A stretch of DNA of 64,000 nt from Corallochytrium limacisporum (GCA_002811645.1 PDIP01000002.1:7683-71682); one strand, 5' to 3'; shown: positions 37,009 to 47,407, counted from the first letter of the stretch. Notes: generated by a model from the sequence alone, not told the origin. Translations and numbers: made by a program.

Positions 37009-38148
37009 CTACGATGGCGGTGGTTTGCCTGGGCAGCGGGAGTCAGTTGTTTCATCAATCTCTTCACGTTCGGCTTCGAGTTCCTTGGCCAACTCTATGC
37101 GCAGCATCTTGGACCGACCCAAGCGAATGGTCCGATGCTGCATAACCATGATGAGCAATACGATTTCCAAAATCAGCACACCAGGAGAGAGCAGGAACTG
37201 TAACACATCTTACCTTGTCTGAGATCGTTCCCGGAGGATCTCAGCAATAGAGTCCAATACAGTATCGTAACGCTCATCGGTGTGAGGACCATAGTCTGCA
37301 TCTGCCATGCCAATGAACCAGAAGGATCGGACTAGGGCAATGAAGAGACTTGCAAGCAACATCATCTTGAAGAGCACTGGTGATCGCAATGCTACGTCCC
37401 GTTTGCCTGGAGGCTTTGCAGACTTCCATACGACATAGTAGAACATGTGGAAGGGGGCAATGTTCAACAGCACACCGATCAAAGGCAGCACAGGACATCC
37501 GACCATACCTACACCAAATTAATGTCTGACGGTACACTACGACCAGGATTGCTCGTGGCATGTCAAAAACTTGGCGAGTGTTCCCCCAATAGAACCATCC
37601 AGGGTAGTGGATGATGGTGGAAAACACATTGGCCGGCGTATCGATAATCAGGAGACGATAAAACTACTGTCCGACCAAACTCAGCAGACAGAAGTCATTG
37701 TCTTCCGCCTGAATGGCCAAGCCATAGACGAAAGCCCAAATGCTCAACACTCGGAACAAGACAATGCGGACCAACTCTACATACGTTCCTTAGCATAATC
37801 GTACTCCTCTAGCATCTTCAAGTAAGAAATGGCGAACGCAATGACAATATTCAGTGTCGAGAATGTCACCGGGACGACATAGTCCCTCAGAGAGAGTTCA
37901 CCACTGACGCCGTAGTTCTGAATGAGCCAAAAGATCAAGTACAAAGACCCCGCTGTAACACCCAATACAATCACCCAGCATCCAAGCTTGACGGCTTTGC
38001 GCCTGTAGACATCTCGCTTGCTGCTCTTCTTATTGGTGAGTCTATGGCGATATTTCGCTTCTGCATCGCTCATGTTATACTGTTTGCATCTGAGAGGGCG
38101 CGATCTGCACCTGAGATAGACTGCTTGGAAAGTCCTCAAACGGGTCAT
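37009..38148 (-). pseudogene. TMC-like (transmembrane channel-like) pseudogene
   Basis: Three minus-strand frames together spell about the last two-thirds of a TMC family membrane protein, but the chain is broken. The order is: a helix pair (LGCWVIVLGVTAGSLYLIF, YVVPVTFSTLNIVIAFAIS), then LEEYDYAKE, then a shift of frame near 37783 into VLFRVLSIWAFVYGLAIQ. Next is a TMC-motif remnant, C..SLVGQ-stop-FYRLLIID, with TAG at 37664-37666 where the family has Glu. After FDMPRAILVVVYRQTLIW the frame shifts again near 37513 into VGMVGCPVLPLIGVLL. An in-frame TAA at 37210-37212 separates the last helix, QFLLSPGVLILEIVLLIMVM. No first helices are found upstream. No intron removes these lesions. TMC proteins are mechanosensory or leak channels in animals. 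The neighbouring genes are intact, so sequencing error is a weaker explanation than decay. Confidence 0.65.
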
Positions 38149-39160
38149 CGCCGGTTTCGGCCTATTTCAGCCTTGACATGGCTGTAAGCCTTCCTTTGCC
38201 AGATATTCAAGTACCCATTCCTTCCTTTCTTAATATCCTGTGTCTTCTAGTTCAACTTTGGAGGTTGGATCTATTTGACTGTTGCTGTATGTGTACATTG
38301 CGGTTTAAGTAGTTCAGTGTCGCGCACATGATCGGCTTCCGTCGACCATTTCAGTTCAGCAACTATACCAGCACTGGAGATTGGAAAAAAAAGTTCAGAA
38401 ACTATGTTCAATCGCCGGTACAGGAGAACTACACTTTCCAAAGTCACTCACATCAATGTGCAAAAGAATTCGTGAGCATGAGATCGCAACCACTTGGGTC
38501 ATCCCAGTTTGAGTGATCCAAACTACTCACGTTGAGACCCCATCTGGGGTGGGTTTTTGGCCTTTCCCCCTCTCCAGCCTTTCCTGTTCCTCCTTTGCAT
38601 TCCCCTTCTCCTAACTTTGCAGCAACCCGACTGCGCAATGATGGGGCACAATGAAGACAAGTGGGAGCAGAACTGGCCAGGAATCACCCATAGCAACATT
38701 CAGCCAGTTCACAAAATTTATATATCCATTTGTTGGTTGAAAGCGAGGCCCCCGCCTGGGGGGTGGGGGGATACTCATGCTCCCCAATATATCAATGTTG
38801 ATGTGTAAATTTATAAAATGTCCGGATATGTTCAAACAAACATCTTCCCATTTTGTTCATTATTGTACATGTGTTTTTCAGCCACACAACAATGTCTTGG
38901 GGACCGTTGGTATCAGGTCTACGTGTCAAATGTTTGAGTTACGAAGCACCGCTCGCCGAGATTTTCCTGCTTCTTGTGGTTATGCTTTCCAGCAATTGAA
39001 AGGATCGGTCCCAAGGCCGAAACGAAGGCTCAAAAGTGCCCGAAAACGAGGTGTGAGGTTATAGCAAAGTATTTTAGCGCTCCATGTCGGTTAGATCTGT
39101 GCAACGACAGTTCGGAGGGAGTGTAAAGATATCAAGGGCGTTACCTCGAAATAGACAGTA
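38149..39160. other. divergent gene-free spacer
   Basis: This 1 kb stretch lies between the TMC-like pseudogene and ALG5. It contains a C/G-run inverted element around 38750-38770 (GCCCCCGCCTGGGGGG). The missing first helices of the TMC-like gene are not visible here. Confidence 0.45.
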
Positions 39161-40273
39161 ATGGCTCGTCCAGAGGGAGAATCTTCGCAGGGATCGTCCT
39201 CTATGGGCACACTTGTCCTTGCCATCGGTGGCGGGGTCCTAGCAGTATTCATGCCCACATTTCTCGACAGCATAGGAGTATATCCCTACCATTTTGCAAT
39301 GGTTCCTCTGTGGGTGTATATCACGGCGCCGGCAGCCACCATGCTGGTCATGATCTTGCTGCTAGTCTTGCTCTCTCCAAATAACATTGAGCTGACAGAC
39401 TCAGAGAACTTCTTCCTAGACTCGATGGGAAAAAAGGTACCCCTGCCTGATCTGAAAGACCCTGCCACAAAGTATCTAACAGTGGTTGTACCGGCGTATA
39501 ACGAAGAAGATCGGCTGCCGGTGATGATTAAGGAAACCATGGAGCACCTGGAGAAGCGCCAGAAGAAGGACAAGGGCTTCACCTACGAAGTCATTGTTGT
39601 CAACGACGGCAGCAAGGACAAGACCTCTGAGATAGCGCTGGACTACGTCAAACAGTACGGCATCGAGAATTTCCGGGTGCTGACATTCTCACAGAACCGT
39701 GGCAAAGGTGGAGCAGTGAAGCACGGCATGCTGCACTCCCGTGGTGAATATCTGCTCATGGCCGATGCAGACGGAGCCACTAGTTTCGAGGACTTAGATC
39801 GACTGGAGAAGAAGCTGAAGCGCATCGCTAAGGACAGTATGGGAGTTGGTGTGGGGAGTCGTGCCCATCTGCAGTCCGCAGATGCTGTGGTAAACCGTAG
39901 TGCTCTGCGCAAGTTCCTGATGCATGGTTTCCATTTGCTGGTCTTCATAATGGCAGTTCGGGGCATCCGGGACACACAGTGTGGATTCAAGCTCTTCACT
40001 CGAGAGGCTGCTCGCGAATTATGGCCTGGCCTGCACTTGGAGAGATGGGCGTTTGATGTAGAGCTGCTGTACTTGGCAGAACGTATGCAGATCCCGTTGG
40101 TTGAGGTGCCGGTGAACTGGGAAGAGATCCCGGGTAGCAAGCTGAGTCCGTTCAGAGCTAGTCTGCAGATCGGCAAAGATGTCATTCTCATGCGCATGTC
40201 GTACTTCTTTGGTGTATTCATGACGGAACAGGAGCGTCGGGAAGCTGCGTCTCAGAATTCAAACACGGGATAA
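39161..40273 (+). CDS. ALG5: dolichyl-phosphate beta-glucosyltransferase ALG5
   Basis: The product has 370 residues. ALG5 transfers glucose from UDP-glucose to dolichyl phosphate on the cytosolic face of the ER. The product, Dol-P-Glc, is used to finish the N-glycan precursor. Two hydrophobic N-terminal segments (about 15-35 and 45-72) anchor it. The GT2 catalytic domain follows, with VVVPAYNEEDRLP (about 107-119), VIVVNDGSKDKT, and the metal-binding DADGATSFEDL (about 201-211). RNRGKGGAVKHGM-like text and DTQCGFKLFTREAA are strong ALG5 signatures. The end RMSYFFGVF suggests a C-terminal membrane contact. The ATG at 39161 is the first in frame. The gene converges with DNA2, 109 bp away. Confidence 0.93.
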   Translation: MARPEGESSQGSSSMGTLVLAIGGGVLAVFMPTFLDSIGVYPYHFAMVPLWVYITAPAATMLVMILLLVLLSPNNIELTDSENFFLDSMGKKVPLPDLKDPATKYLTVVVPAYNEEDRLPVMIKETMEHLEKRQKKDKGFTYEVIVVNDGSKDKTSEIALDYVKQYGIENFRVLTFSQNRGKGGAVKHGMLHSRGEYLLMADADGATSFEDLDRLEKKLKRIAKDSMGVGVGSRAHLQSADAVVNRSALRKFLMHGFHLLVFIMAVRGIRDTQCGFKLFTREAARELWPGLHLERWAFDVELLYLAERMQIPLVEVPVNWEEIPGSKLSPFRASLQIGKDVILMRMSYFFGVFMTEQERREAASQNSNTG

Positions 40274-40382
40274 ACATATTACATATTAGGATAAACTATA
40301 TTTTGACAACGATGACATACATGAACAAGATAGTTAGAGTTATAGACGTGATGATGATTATTTCCACTTGGACATGTTACTG

Positions 40383-43300
40383 TCATCGACCAATGGAGTA
40401 CTGTACAATGTTCTCGCTAAGTAGTGACCGTGCTTTCTTTTTCGGCCTATTACTCATCTGTGCTCCGGCCGCAGCGTCCTTTGGTTGCTCGTTCTCCGAT
40501 TGGAGACTGTACGCCGGCGACTCCCCTAGACTTGGCATACAGGCAAGGTCGTCAGACGAAGACGCGTTGGGCAGCAATGCGTGCAGTGCTCTCATAAGGC
40601 AATCTGAGTTTTGCATGGCTTCGATAGTAAAGATCTGCTGGCAGCCTCGCATGTGCCTTAGGAAGGCGTCTAAAATCGGACTCTGCCGGATGATGCGACT
40701 ATTGCCAATGGCAATCAGTTTGCACTTGGCCCGGGTGAAGGCCACATTCACACGACGCCAGTCCCTGAGCAGCTCTCCGGTTTTGTTTTCTGAATTGCTA
40801 CGTACAAATGATGCAAGGATGCAGTCCTTGTCCCTGCCCTGGTAGGTATCGATAGTGTCGATCTCAAGGTCCGCAAAATCGTGTATAGCCATCTTTGCTC
40901 CTTCTCGCCTCAAGAAGTCGCGCTGACCACGGTAGGGTGTGAGAATACCAATGCTACTGGCATGAACACCCATCTTCTGCAATGCGGCAACGATGAGGAA
41001 GAGGACAAAACCCTCAAAGCGATTGATGGGCAGATCACCAGCGTATGACTCCATGGCCACTGCGCCAACGTTGTCGGTATCCAGGAAGCACACAGGTTGC
41101 TCCGGATCAACTGCCCTACGAAGAATTGGAAATTCGTTAATGGCATCCAAGAGGCTCTGAGTCGTTTTCTGGCTGGCGATGCTGTCAACATTCAATTTCT
41201 TATTCGCAACAGATGGCGCTGTTTTCATTTGCCCTCCGTAAATGACATCACTACATAGATCAGCGATGCGACGGTTCATGCGGAACTGATGACGGAGCTT
41301 AACCACGGCATGCGGATGAAGGTTACAGAGGCGTGAGAAGAGCGATTCATTGTGGATCCGCTTTTTGGCTGCCGTGCTACGGACCAAGGGAGTGAGCTGG
41401 TTGTCATCGCCGACCATGACCCAGGTCTTGCCCAAACACAGCGGCGCCAGACAGATGGGTTCCGAGATCTGACTGGCCTCATCAAGTATGACATAATCAA
41501 AGTGCTTCCTGCGGGCAAAGAGTGGACCCCGTACGCTCATGCAGGTTGTTGCAATGATCGGGATACGATCCAGCTTGGCACAGAAATCATTCCAGTCCTT
41601 GAATTCAAGCTTGGAAGTCAGGTGCGAAGGCGTGCGGTTAGAAATTGGTGCGGAGAGGCCATCCGTGTCAGTGCGAAGGTATTCCAATCCCAGCATCTCG
41701 AGTTTCATTAGAATGCTGTTCACTGCAGAGTGGGTAAAGGAGGTGATCAACACTGTCTTGCCCCTTTCCACGAGCGTCTTGACCAAGCAAGCAGTTGTGG
41801 TGGTCTTTCCGCTACCAGGGAACCCGCAAATGAGCAAGTAATCGTCTGCATTCAGAGCGCGGTCAATGGCACGGACTTGATCGGGGTTCAGGTGGCTATT
41901 GTTAGTGCCAACCGACAATTGGGTGGCCTGCGAAGTATGATTGAAACCTGGACTGGTGCCACTTACAATGCGGGACCGGGCAGAGTGGTGCTCCGGACGG
42001 AATAGTTCAAAAACATTGGCCCTCAGCAGTAGTGAGAACGTTGCTGTCTCATTGGCGTCGATGCGGTAAGTAAGGTTGGTATTTCGGTACCGCATTTGTA
42101 ATGGTCGGTCTAGCAGGACCTTGATTTCCTGGGCGGAACTTTCCATTACCTTGCCCGTGGCCACGTTCACAGATTCAATTGTACTGATAATCACGATTGT
42201 GTTTGGTTTCATGAGGAACAGCTGACCCTGGGCATCGGTCGGCAGAGACGACCTTGCAACGAAACAGATCATACCATAGTCATCATCGCTGCCACTGATA
42301 TCGATGACTACATTGCTGATGCACCTCCCGATCTCCTGACGCTCCTCCCCTGTGAGCCTCCAAATCTCCTTCTGCAGCGCAACTGCGGACACTTCCTCCA
42401 TGCGAATGAAACGCAACCACTTCTTCAGGTAGCTGATCGCCTCAGAATCGTCCTTAATACATGTCACCTCTGACTCAAAGTGATCAGTCATGCCACCCAT
42501 CCATTCGGCATCTCGATGTTGGTCCGCGAGCAAGGAATACGTCGCGCAAGGCTGCTTGTACGAACAGAACCTGCAGGCCTCCACGCGATCAGCTGGTTTG
42601 GGCAGGCCGCCAATGTCATCCAATCCTTTGTAGCGCATGTATCGCACCAAGTCGTTCCTTGCGGACATCAGAGCGGCAATTTCTGCCTTTCTGTTCTGCA
42701 CCACCGCCAGTGGCCTTTGTGATCCAGTGTACAGGAGGTAGCCACGATCACAGTGGTTCTGTTCATCAAGGTCCAAAATTATGGAGTAGAGCTGAACCTG
42801 CGCAAGATGCTTGTGATGCATCCTACCAGACTTAATTTCAAGTGGGAAGGTGGATGTTTCTCCTCGTACTTTAATAAGAGTATCCACTGTGCCCTTGAGT
42901 CCTAATTCTGGAGCCCAAATATTCTGTTCATTTGAGACAATCTCTGTGATGCAAGTGTCACCAATCTCTTTCGTATCAAAGGCAACTGATCCCCATTGAG
43001 AGATGTTGCTGAGATGTTGGGATACGATGCTTTCATGGAGTTGATCCATGCTGCCATATAAGCCATATATCTCCAGGAATCGCTCCCGTAGCACATCTAT
43101 CAAAAGCAACTTTAGGTCACTCATGGAAAATGTGTTCGCCGAGGCTGCTCTCTCCACCACGTCATGAATAATATTACCTTTGATCGCAGCCATGCTCAGC
43201 CCGTGCTCTTTTACAAGGTTCCGCAAGACTGTCCGTCGCATGCAATCGCTTGCAGCCTCTGCAATATTTGTACCAGACACAAGTACATCTGGTTCTAAAA

Positions 43301-44000
43301 TGACAAGGGAATCCTCCACCAAAGACAAATCGATGAAATTGTCAGTTTCAAACCTCGTAATGCGAATCTGTTCTCCTGCCAACCACTTCGATGTATTCCA
43401 CAGGCCAGTCAAACGCACGCGACACATTTGATCCCGGTCCCGATCGTAGCATGATAGGATCGTTTGACTGTTCTCGCTTTCTACAGACATCACATCAAGT
43501 TCAATTCCATTTCGTGTAGATTTAGACCTCTTTTTTTCTCCTTCGGCAGAGGTAGCAGAAAATACCTCAGTCGCATGTGCGCCGGACTTTCGCTTGTTGA
43601 CGACTTTGCGATTTGGGTGATTCTTTACCTTCTCCATCAGGGTCTGCAGTTTACGGCCCACGCTTGAAATATTATTCTGTCTACTCTTATCCTCATCTGT
43701 CTGTGAGTCCCGTCTACCAGATCTGTTTGTTTTAAGTCGCTGTAACAGTGAGCTGACTTGTGTAGTGGAACCATCCTTACCATTCGCATTCTTTGCTGAC
43801 TTTGATGGGTGCCCATGTAACTGCATCTGATTTCCATCGACCCATGAAATACACTCGTCTGTTCCGTGATCCGGCAGGGAACTATTGCTTGCTTCAGTGT
43901 GTTCGTACACTTGACTTGTGTTCAAGGATCTTTTCGACCTCTGTTTCAGAGAGTCATTACTGTCCTCGCCGGATGCGGCCCATACCGCCCGTCGAACCAT
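40383..44000 (-). CDS. DNA2: DNA replication helicase/nuclease DNA2
   Basis: The product has 1205 residues. DNA2 trims long flaps during Okazaki fragment maturation and resects DNA ends, in nucleus and mitochondria. The disordered N-terminus is Ser/Lys-rich. The RecB-type nuclease has EIKSG (about residue 387) with the following Q of HLAQVQLY. Its iron-sulfur cluster cysteines are one near residue 253 (SDCMRR) and three in CRFCSYKQPC (about 477-486). The superfamily 1B helicase has Walker A GFPGSGKTTTT (about 728), Walker B VILDEASQ, GDDNQLTPLV, LRHQFRMNRRI, DTIDTYQGRDKD and the arginine motif VNVAFTRAKCKL. All catalytic motifs are intact. The start ATG is at 44000. The gene is on the same strand as the EGF-glycosyltransferase gene, which lies just upstream of it. 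Confidence 0.95.
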   Translation of the reverse strand: MVRRAVWAASGEDSNDSLKQRSKRSLNTSQVYEHTEASNSSLPDHGTDECISWVDGNQMQLHGHPSKSAKNANGKDGSTTQVSSLLQRLKTNRSGRRDSQTDEDKSRQNNISSVGRKLQTLMEKVKNHPNRKVVNKRKSGAHATEVFSATSAEGEKKRSKSTRNGIELDVMSVESENSQTILSCYDRDRDQMCRVRLTGLWNTSKWLAGEQIRITRFETDNFIDLSLVEDSLVILEPDVLVSGTNIAEAASDCMRRTVLRNLVKEHGLSMAAIKGNIIHDVVERAASANTFSMSDLKLLLIDVLRERFLEIYGLYGSMDQLHESIVSQHLSNISQWGSVAFDTKEIGDTCITEIVSNEQNIWAPELGLKGTVDTLIKVRGETSTFPLEIKSGRMHHKHLAQVQLYSIILDLDEQNHCDRGYLLYTGSQRPLAVVQNRKAEIAALMSARNDLVRYMRYKGLDDIGGLPKPADRVEACRFCSYKQPCATYSLLADQHRDAEWMGGMTDHFESEVTCIKDDSEAISYLKKWLRFIRMEEVSAVALQKEIWRLTGEERQEIGRCISNVVIDISGSDDDYGMICFVARSSLPTDAQGQLFLMKPNTIVIISTIESVNVATGKVMESSAQEIKVLLDRPLQMRYRNTNLTYRIDANETATFSLLLRANVFELFRPEHHSARSRIVSGTSPGFNHTSQATQLSVGTNNSHLNPDQVRAIDRALNADDYLLICGFPGSGKTTTTACLVKTLVERGKTVLITSFTHSAVNSILMKLEMLGLEYLRTDTDGLSAPISNRTPSHLTSKLEFKDWNDFCAKLDRIPIIATTCMSVRGPLFARRKHFDYVILDEASQISEPICLAPLCLGKTWVMVGDDNQLTPLVRSTAAKKRIHNESLFSRLCNLHPHAVVKLRHQFRMNRRIADLCSDVIYGGQMKTAPSVANKKLNVDSIASQKTTQSLLDAINEFPILRRAVDPEQPVCFLDTDNVGAVAMESYAGDLPINRFEGFVLFLIVAALQKMGVHASSIGILTPYRGQRDFLRREGAKMAIHDFADLEIDTIDTYQGRDKDCILASFVRSNSENKTGELLRDWRRVNVAFTRAKCKLIAIGNSRIIRQSPILDAFLRHMRGCQQIFTIEAMQNSDCLMRALHALLPNASSSDDLACMPSLGESPAYSLQSENEQPKDAAAGAQMSNRPKKKARSLLSENIVQYSIGR

Positions 44001-44323
44001 GGCCTTGTTCGCTTCCAGAACACAGAATCTTAGGATCCAGCACTGTGGTGTTCTAAGAATTCAACATTTCCTGAAGGTTGACTCCCAAGAGGTTAGGCAC
44101 ACAGAAGGGCATCCACCTTACGCGGCAAAGTACCTTCTGGTTTCATTCTGCCATGCTTCAGCAAGGGAACGCCAGCCTACCCTCACAAAACTTAAATTAC
44201 TCGCGCCCAAATACTCCTACCCACCTTTTCGCTTGCTTTGTGTGAGGGAGGTGTCCACACTAGATGACCCCCAATATGATGACTATGAATACTACTGTAT
44301 GCTTTGATGATATTTCTATTAGA
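44001..44323. other. intergenic spacer
   Basis: This 323 bp stretch between two minus-strand genes must hold the DNA2 promoter and the 3' end of the EGF-glycosyltransferase gene. I see nothing else in it. Confidence 0.4.
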
Positions 44324-45790
44324 CTATGCGTCCATGTCACCTACCACGTCCCGTTGCAGTGACACCAGATAGTTGCACAGCAGTTCCTGCACTTCTGTAG
44401 TGGACCAAGTGGCCTTGGGGCATGGAATGCCCGTCTCCAAGGCCTTACGAATGCGTGATGATAGGGCAGTGTCCGAGAAAGCTTTGACTAAGTGGTGGTG
44501 ACGGATTTCGGGACGGATTAGCTCCGCGTTGGCCTGCGAATCGAAGGCAATCAATGGTTTTCGCACGTAAAGCATGTCGCTCAAGATTTGATAGCCTGTG
44601 GTGGAAGTTGAAGGGAAGATGGCCAGACGATCGTCCCGTTCCAGGACGTAGCGTACAGCCTCACCGTAAGTTGTCTCATGACCATTCCATGTCACCTTCA
44701 GCCAACTGGGCCAGTCCTTCTTCCATTGATTCAATGAGTTCCAAACAATCCGATTTCCACGTTCCGAGATCTCCTCGCCGGGTCCAATGAATGTCAGTGT
44801 AAATCTTGGACCATTGTATGCGTGCGGATTCTGGCCCAGCACCATTGAAATTGCCGCCATGAGGATTTTGACTCCTTGTGGTATGGACATTTCACCCATG
44901 TACACCAGCTCTCGGATTGGTGTGGAGCATTCTACGGTCGTGTCCACATTGGCAATTGCCAATGAGGGGAAGTAAGGTACGACGTGAGTGCCTTGAGAAT
45001 GATCGACCCACATGCCGTGGTGTTCAATCGTCTTGAATGAAAAGGCGGTAGGCGCCAGAAATATTAGAGATCTGCGCAGAACGTTCTTCTGATACGGCAG
45101 CATAATTCTGTCTGTGAGTCCTTGCGATCCAGTGGACTGACCAAAGTGGACCCGGTCTCCTATGCTGTAAAGTAAACTCACGACCACGGGCCGAGTGACA
45201 TGCTCAGAAGTCCCGTAGATCTGCGCCTGCAGGAGATAGTCCGCTGCTCCACTGACTACCGGGGCATAGATCTGCGCTGCCCCACGGCAGAATCGATGAG
45301 CACTGTAGTAGTTGATCAGGTTGAATAGTTGCACTTTGGGGTTCTGGGGTAAGACGTTCATCCACTCAGGGATTTCAATTTCGCATTCTGTAATGTTCGG
45401 GTCGTCGACTCTGGTTCCCGCCACAATCGTACTGGAGACCTTCAGGCAAGACTGTCCTATGTTTGCCGCAAGAGCCTGCACTGCAGCACCCACATCACTG
45501 TATTGTGTCTCTATTCCATAATCAGAGGTCACAAAGAGAACACTTGCTGAATCAACTGTGTGTACCTTCTTTGTCCATGCCTTTTCCGCATCCAGTTCAC
45601 AGTGGACCCCTCCGTATTCCTGTGAGCAGACACATACAACCAGTTCAACATTCTCGTTATCATCATCTCCAATGATCCTGTCTACAATGTGTCCCCTATA
45701 GTTGCATTCTTTGTCCCAAGGTTTCAGTGCCACGCCAGCGCGCACAAAGAAAACAAGGACCAGTCCTATGGCCTGCAGAAGGAATGGCAT
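44324..45790 (-). CDS. secreted or ER-lumenal EGF-like plus glycosyltransferase-like protein
   Basis: The product has 488 residues. A signal peptide (1-22, MPFLLQAIGLVLVFFVRAGV) is followed by a small cysteine-rich unit, CNYRGHIVD to CVCSQEYGGVHCE (about 29-65). The CxCxxxYxGxxC core is that of an EGF-like module. The rest looks like a GT-B type glycosyltransferase. The acceptor half ends near 280. The donor half starts with ELVYMGEMSIPQGVKILMAAI and continues with RFTLTFIGPGEE, then RLAIFPSTSTTGYQILSDML and KPLIAFDSQANAELI, where sugar-nucleotide contacts usually lie. No C-terminal membrane anchor or ER signal is clear. No named family comes to mind; the glycosyltransferase call rests on pattern, not on close similarity. 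Confidence 0.6.
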   Translation of the reverse strand: MPFLLQAIGLVLVFFVRAGVALKPWDKECNYRGHIVDRIIGDDDNENVELVVCVCSQEYGGVHCELDAEKAWTKKVHTVDSASVLFVTSDYGIETQYSDVGAAVQALAANIGQSCLKVSSTIVAGTRVDDPNITECEIEIPEWMNVLPQNPKVQLFNLINYYSAHRFCRGAAQIYAPVVSGAADYLLQAQIYGTSEHVTRPVVVSLLYSIGDRVHFGQSTGSQGLTDRIMLPYQKNVLRRSLIFLAPTAFSFKTIEHHGMWVDHSQGTHVVPYFPSLAIANVDTTVECSTPIRELVYMGEMSIPQGVKILMAAISMVLGQNPHAYNGPRFTLTFIGPGEEISERGNRIVWNSLNQWKKDWPSWLKVTWNGHETTYGEAVRYVLERDDRLAIFPSTSTTGYQILSDMLYVRKPLIAFDSQANAELIRPEIRHHHLVKAFSDTALSSRIRKALETGIPCPKATWSTTEVQELLCNYLVSLQRDVVGDMDA

Positions 45791-46190
45791 TTTCCGTTTC
45801 TTACGTTGTCCCTCGTATCCATATATATATATATATTAATCAACACAAGATCTCTGTCACCTTTATGCCTTTAGTGTGTTACGAAGACAGTATGTTTGTG
45901 TTATTTTTACCTTCGTCTACCAGGAGCGAATACCCGCAAATTGTCTCTTGTCCAGGTACGCAGCATTTGCGGGCCCAGGTCCCTTTCTTTGCAGTCCCCC
46001 CCCCCTGTCCCTCTGGTCAGCCCAGCCAGAGCTGGGCAGACGAGGGAGATAGGCCCTGTCAGAATCCTCCGGTGTAACAAACTTGCAATAGCTTAACACG
46101 ATGTGCTATTTCATGTATTAGAGAGAGGCGATAGGAGGAGAAGGAAGTCTGCTATTAGACAACACCAATCTTAAAGGAACAAAGTCAACC
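45791..46190. other. divergent promoter region with AT microsatellite
   Basis: This 400 bp stretch lies between the EGF-glycosyltransferase gene and IBA57. It has an AT microsatellite at 45821-45836 and a 13-base C-run near 45998. The AT repeat is 31-46 bases upstream of the EGF-glycosyltransferase start and may serve as its TATA element. Confidence 0.5.
45821..45836. repeat. AT dinucleotide microsatellite
   Basis: Eight AT units in a row, close upstream of the minus-strand EGF-glycosyltransferase gene. Confidence 0.9.
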
Positions 46191-47318
46191 ATGCTGCGAC
46201 AGATTGGTATGGCAAGGAGCTCCCGCTCGCTACACCGGGTGCCATGTAGTGTATCTGTCTCTGCCAAGCGGAAGAAGGTGTCCCTCGCTGTCTTGGATCA
46301 CCGGTCTCATCTGGCTGTGAAGGGACGTCAAGCTGGTGGATTCCTTCAGGGACTGGTGTCAAATGACATGAAAGAGATCACAAGCGATCAGAAGGCCATG
46401 TACACATTCTTGCTCAACAACAAGGGACGGATCCACAGTGACATGTTGATCTTTGCCGCAGAGGCTCCAGAGTGGCCTCAAGAGGCATACGATTTACCTC
46501 GCAGGGCACTCCCAGACATGGATGTAGAGTACTACATAGAAACGGACGGAACTAGAATTGAAGGACTAAAGAAGCTTCTACAGCGCTTCAAACTGCGCAA
46601 GAAGATCTCACTGACGATAGCTACTGACACTGCGGCCGTAGCGCTTTTCGACGATGAAGTGATGAGAGGCTCAGGGAACACTGAGGCACTCACCAGGGCA
46701 CGGGAGATTCTGCAAGGGAGCAGTGTGGTCCTATCGGCGGATCCTCGTTTCGCAGCTTTGGGGTATCGAGGCATTGTCACAAAAGGCGGACTGAGCAAGC
46801 TTTTCGATGTCTTACGAGACCTTGGCGTAAAGCACGTGGATGCCACCGCTTTCAGGGACCATCGGATCTATTGTGGTGTCGCAGAGGGCTGCGAGGAGTT
46901 GATTGAAGACAAAAGCCTGCCCTTTGAAAGCAACGGGGACTTTTTGCACGGCGTGAACCTGAACAAGGGTTGCTATTTAGGCCAGGAACTGACGGCCATT
47001 ACCTACCATCGTGGCGTGACGCGGAAAAGGCTGTTCCGTATAACCTTTGAGGGTTCCGCTGGCGCTGCCTTTAAGGGTGCAGTAGTACGGTGCGGGAATG
47101 GTAAGAATTCCGGCTCTGTAGTCGCAGTGGATTCTGAAGGAAAGTTTGGATTGGCACTGCTCCGCTTCCTTAACATCGGAGACTGGCAAGCGCAAGACTC
47201 CTTTGGGGTCGAGGTGGAGACCAAGGAAGGCGACCGCATTAAGGCCATCGCACGCAAGCCTTTGTTCTTCGAGAACGAGAGGTTATACTACAATATGGGG
47301 GCAAAGGAAGGCACATGA
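46191..47318 (+). CDS. IBA57: mitochondrial iron-sulfur cluster assembly factor IBA57 (GcvT/YgfZ family)
   Basis: The product has 375 residues. IBA57 works with ISCA1/ISCA2 in the mitochondrial matrix to build 4Fe-4S clusters for aconitase, lipoate synthase and others. The N-terminus, MLRQIGMARSSRSLHRVPC, is Arg/Ser-rich as expected for a presequence. The aminomethyltransferase-like fold begins DHRSHLAVKGRQAGGFLQGLVSNDM. The family signature is present with its essential cysteine in NKGCYLGQELTAITYHRG (about 261-278). The C-terminal barrel ends near ARKPLF. The ATG at 46191 fits the presequence. The gene converges with the RAP-domain gene, 89 bp away. Confidence 0.92.
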   Translation: MLRQIGMARSSRSLHRVPCSVSVSAKRKKVSLAVLDHRSHLAVKGRQAGGFLQGLVSNDMKEITSDQKAMYTFLLNNKGRIHSDMLIFAAEAPEWPQEAYDLPRRALPDMDVEYYIETDGTRIEGLKKLLQRFKLRKKISLTIATDTAAVALFDDEVMRGSGNTEALTRAREILQGSSVVLSADPRFAALGYRGIVTKGGLSKLFDVLRDLGVKHVDATAFRDHRIYCGVAEGCEELIEDKSLPFESNGDFLHGVNLNKGCYLGQELTAITYHRGVTRKRLFRITFEGSAGAAFKGAVVRCGNGKNSGSVVAVDSEGKFGLALLRFLNIGDWQAQDSFGVEVETKEGDRIKAIARKPLFFENERLYYNMGAKEGT

Positions 47319-47407
47319 AGATTAGAGTGATTACCATCACACACACTCTATATGTTTACACTAATCCACACAACACGACGGCATTTCATATCTGCTCCAA
47401 GGGGCAT

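Noticed and set aside
37621-37800. Tiny introns as an explanation for the TMC-like lesions
   Set aside because: The GTATGT near 37783 has no acceptor that restores frame without deleting conserved residues, and no intron can remove the TAG inside the motif.
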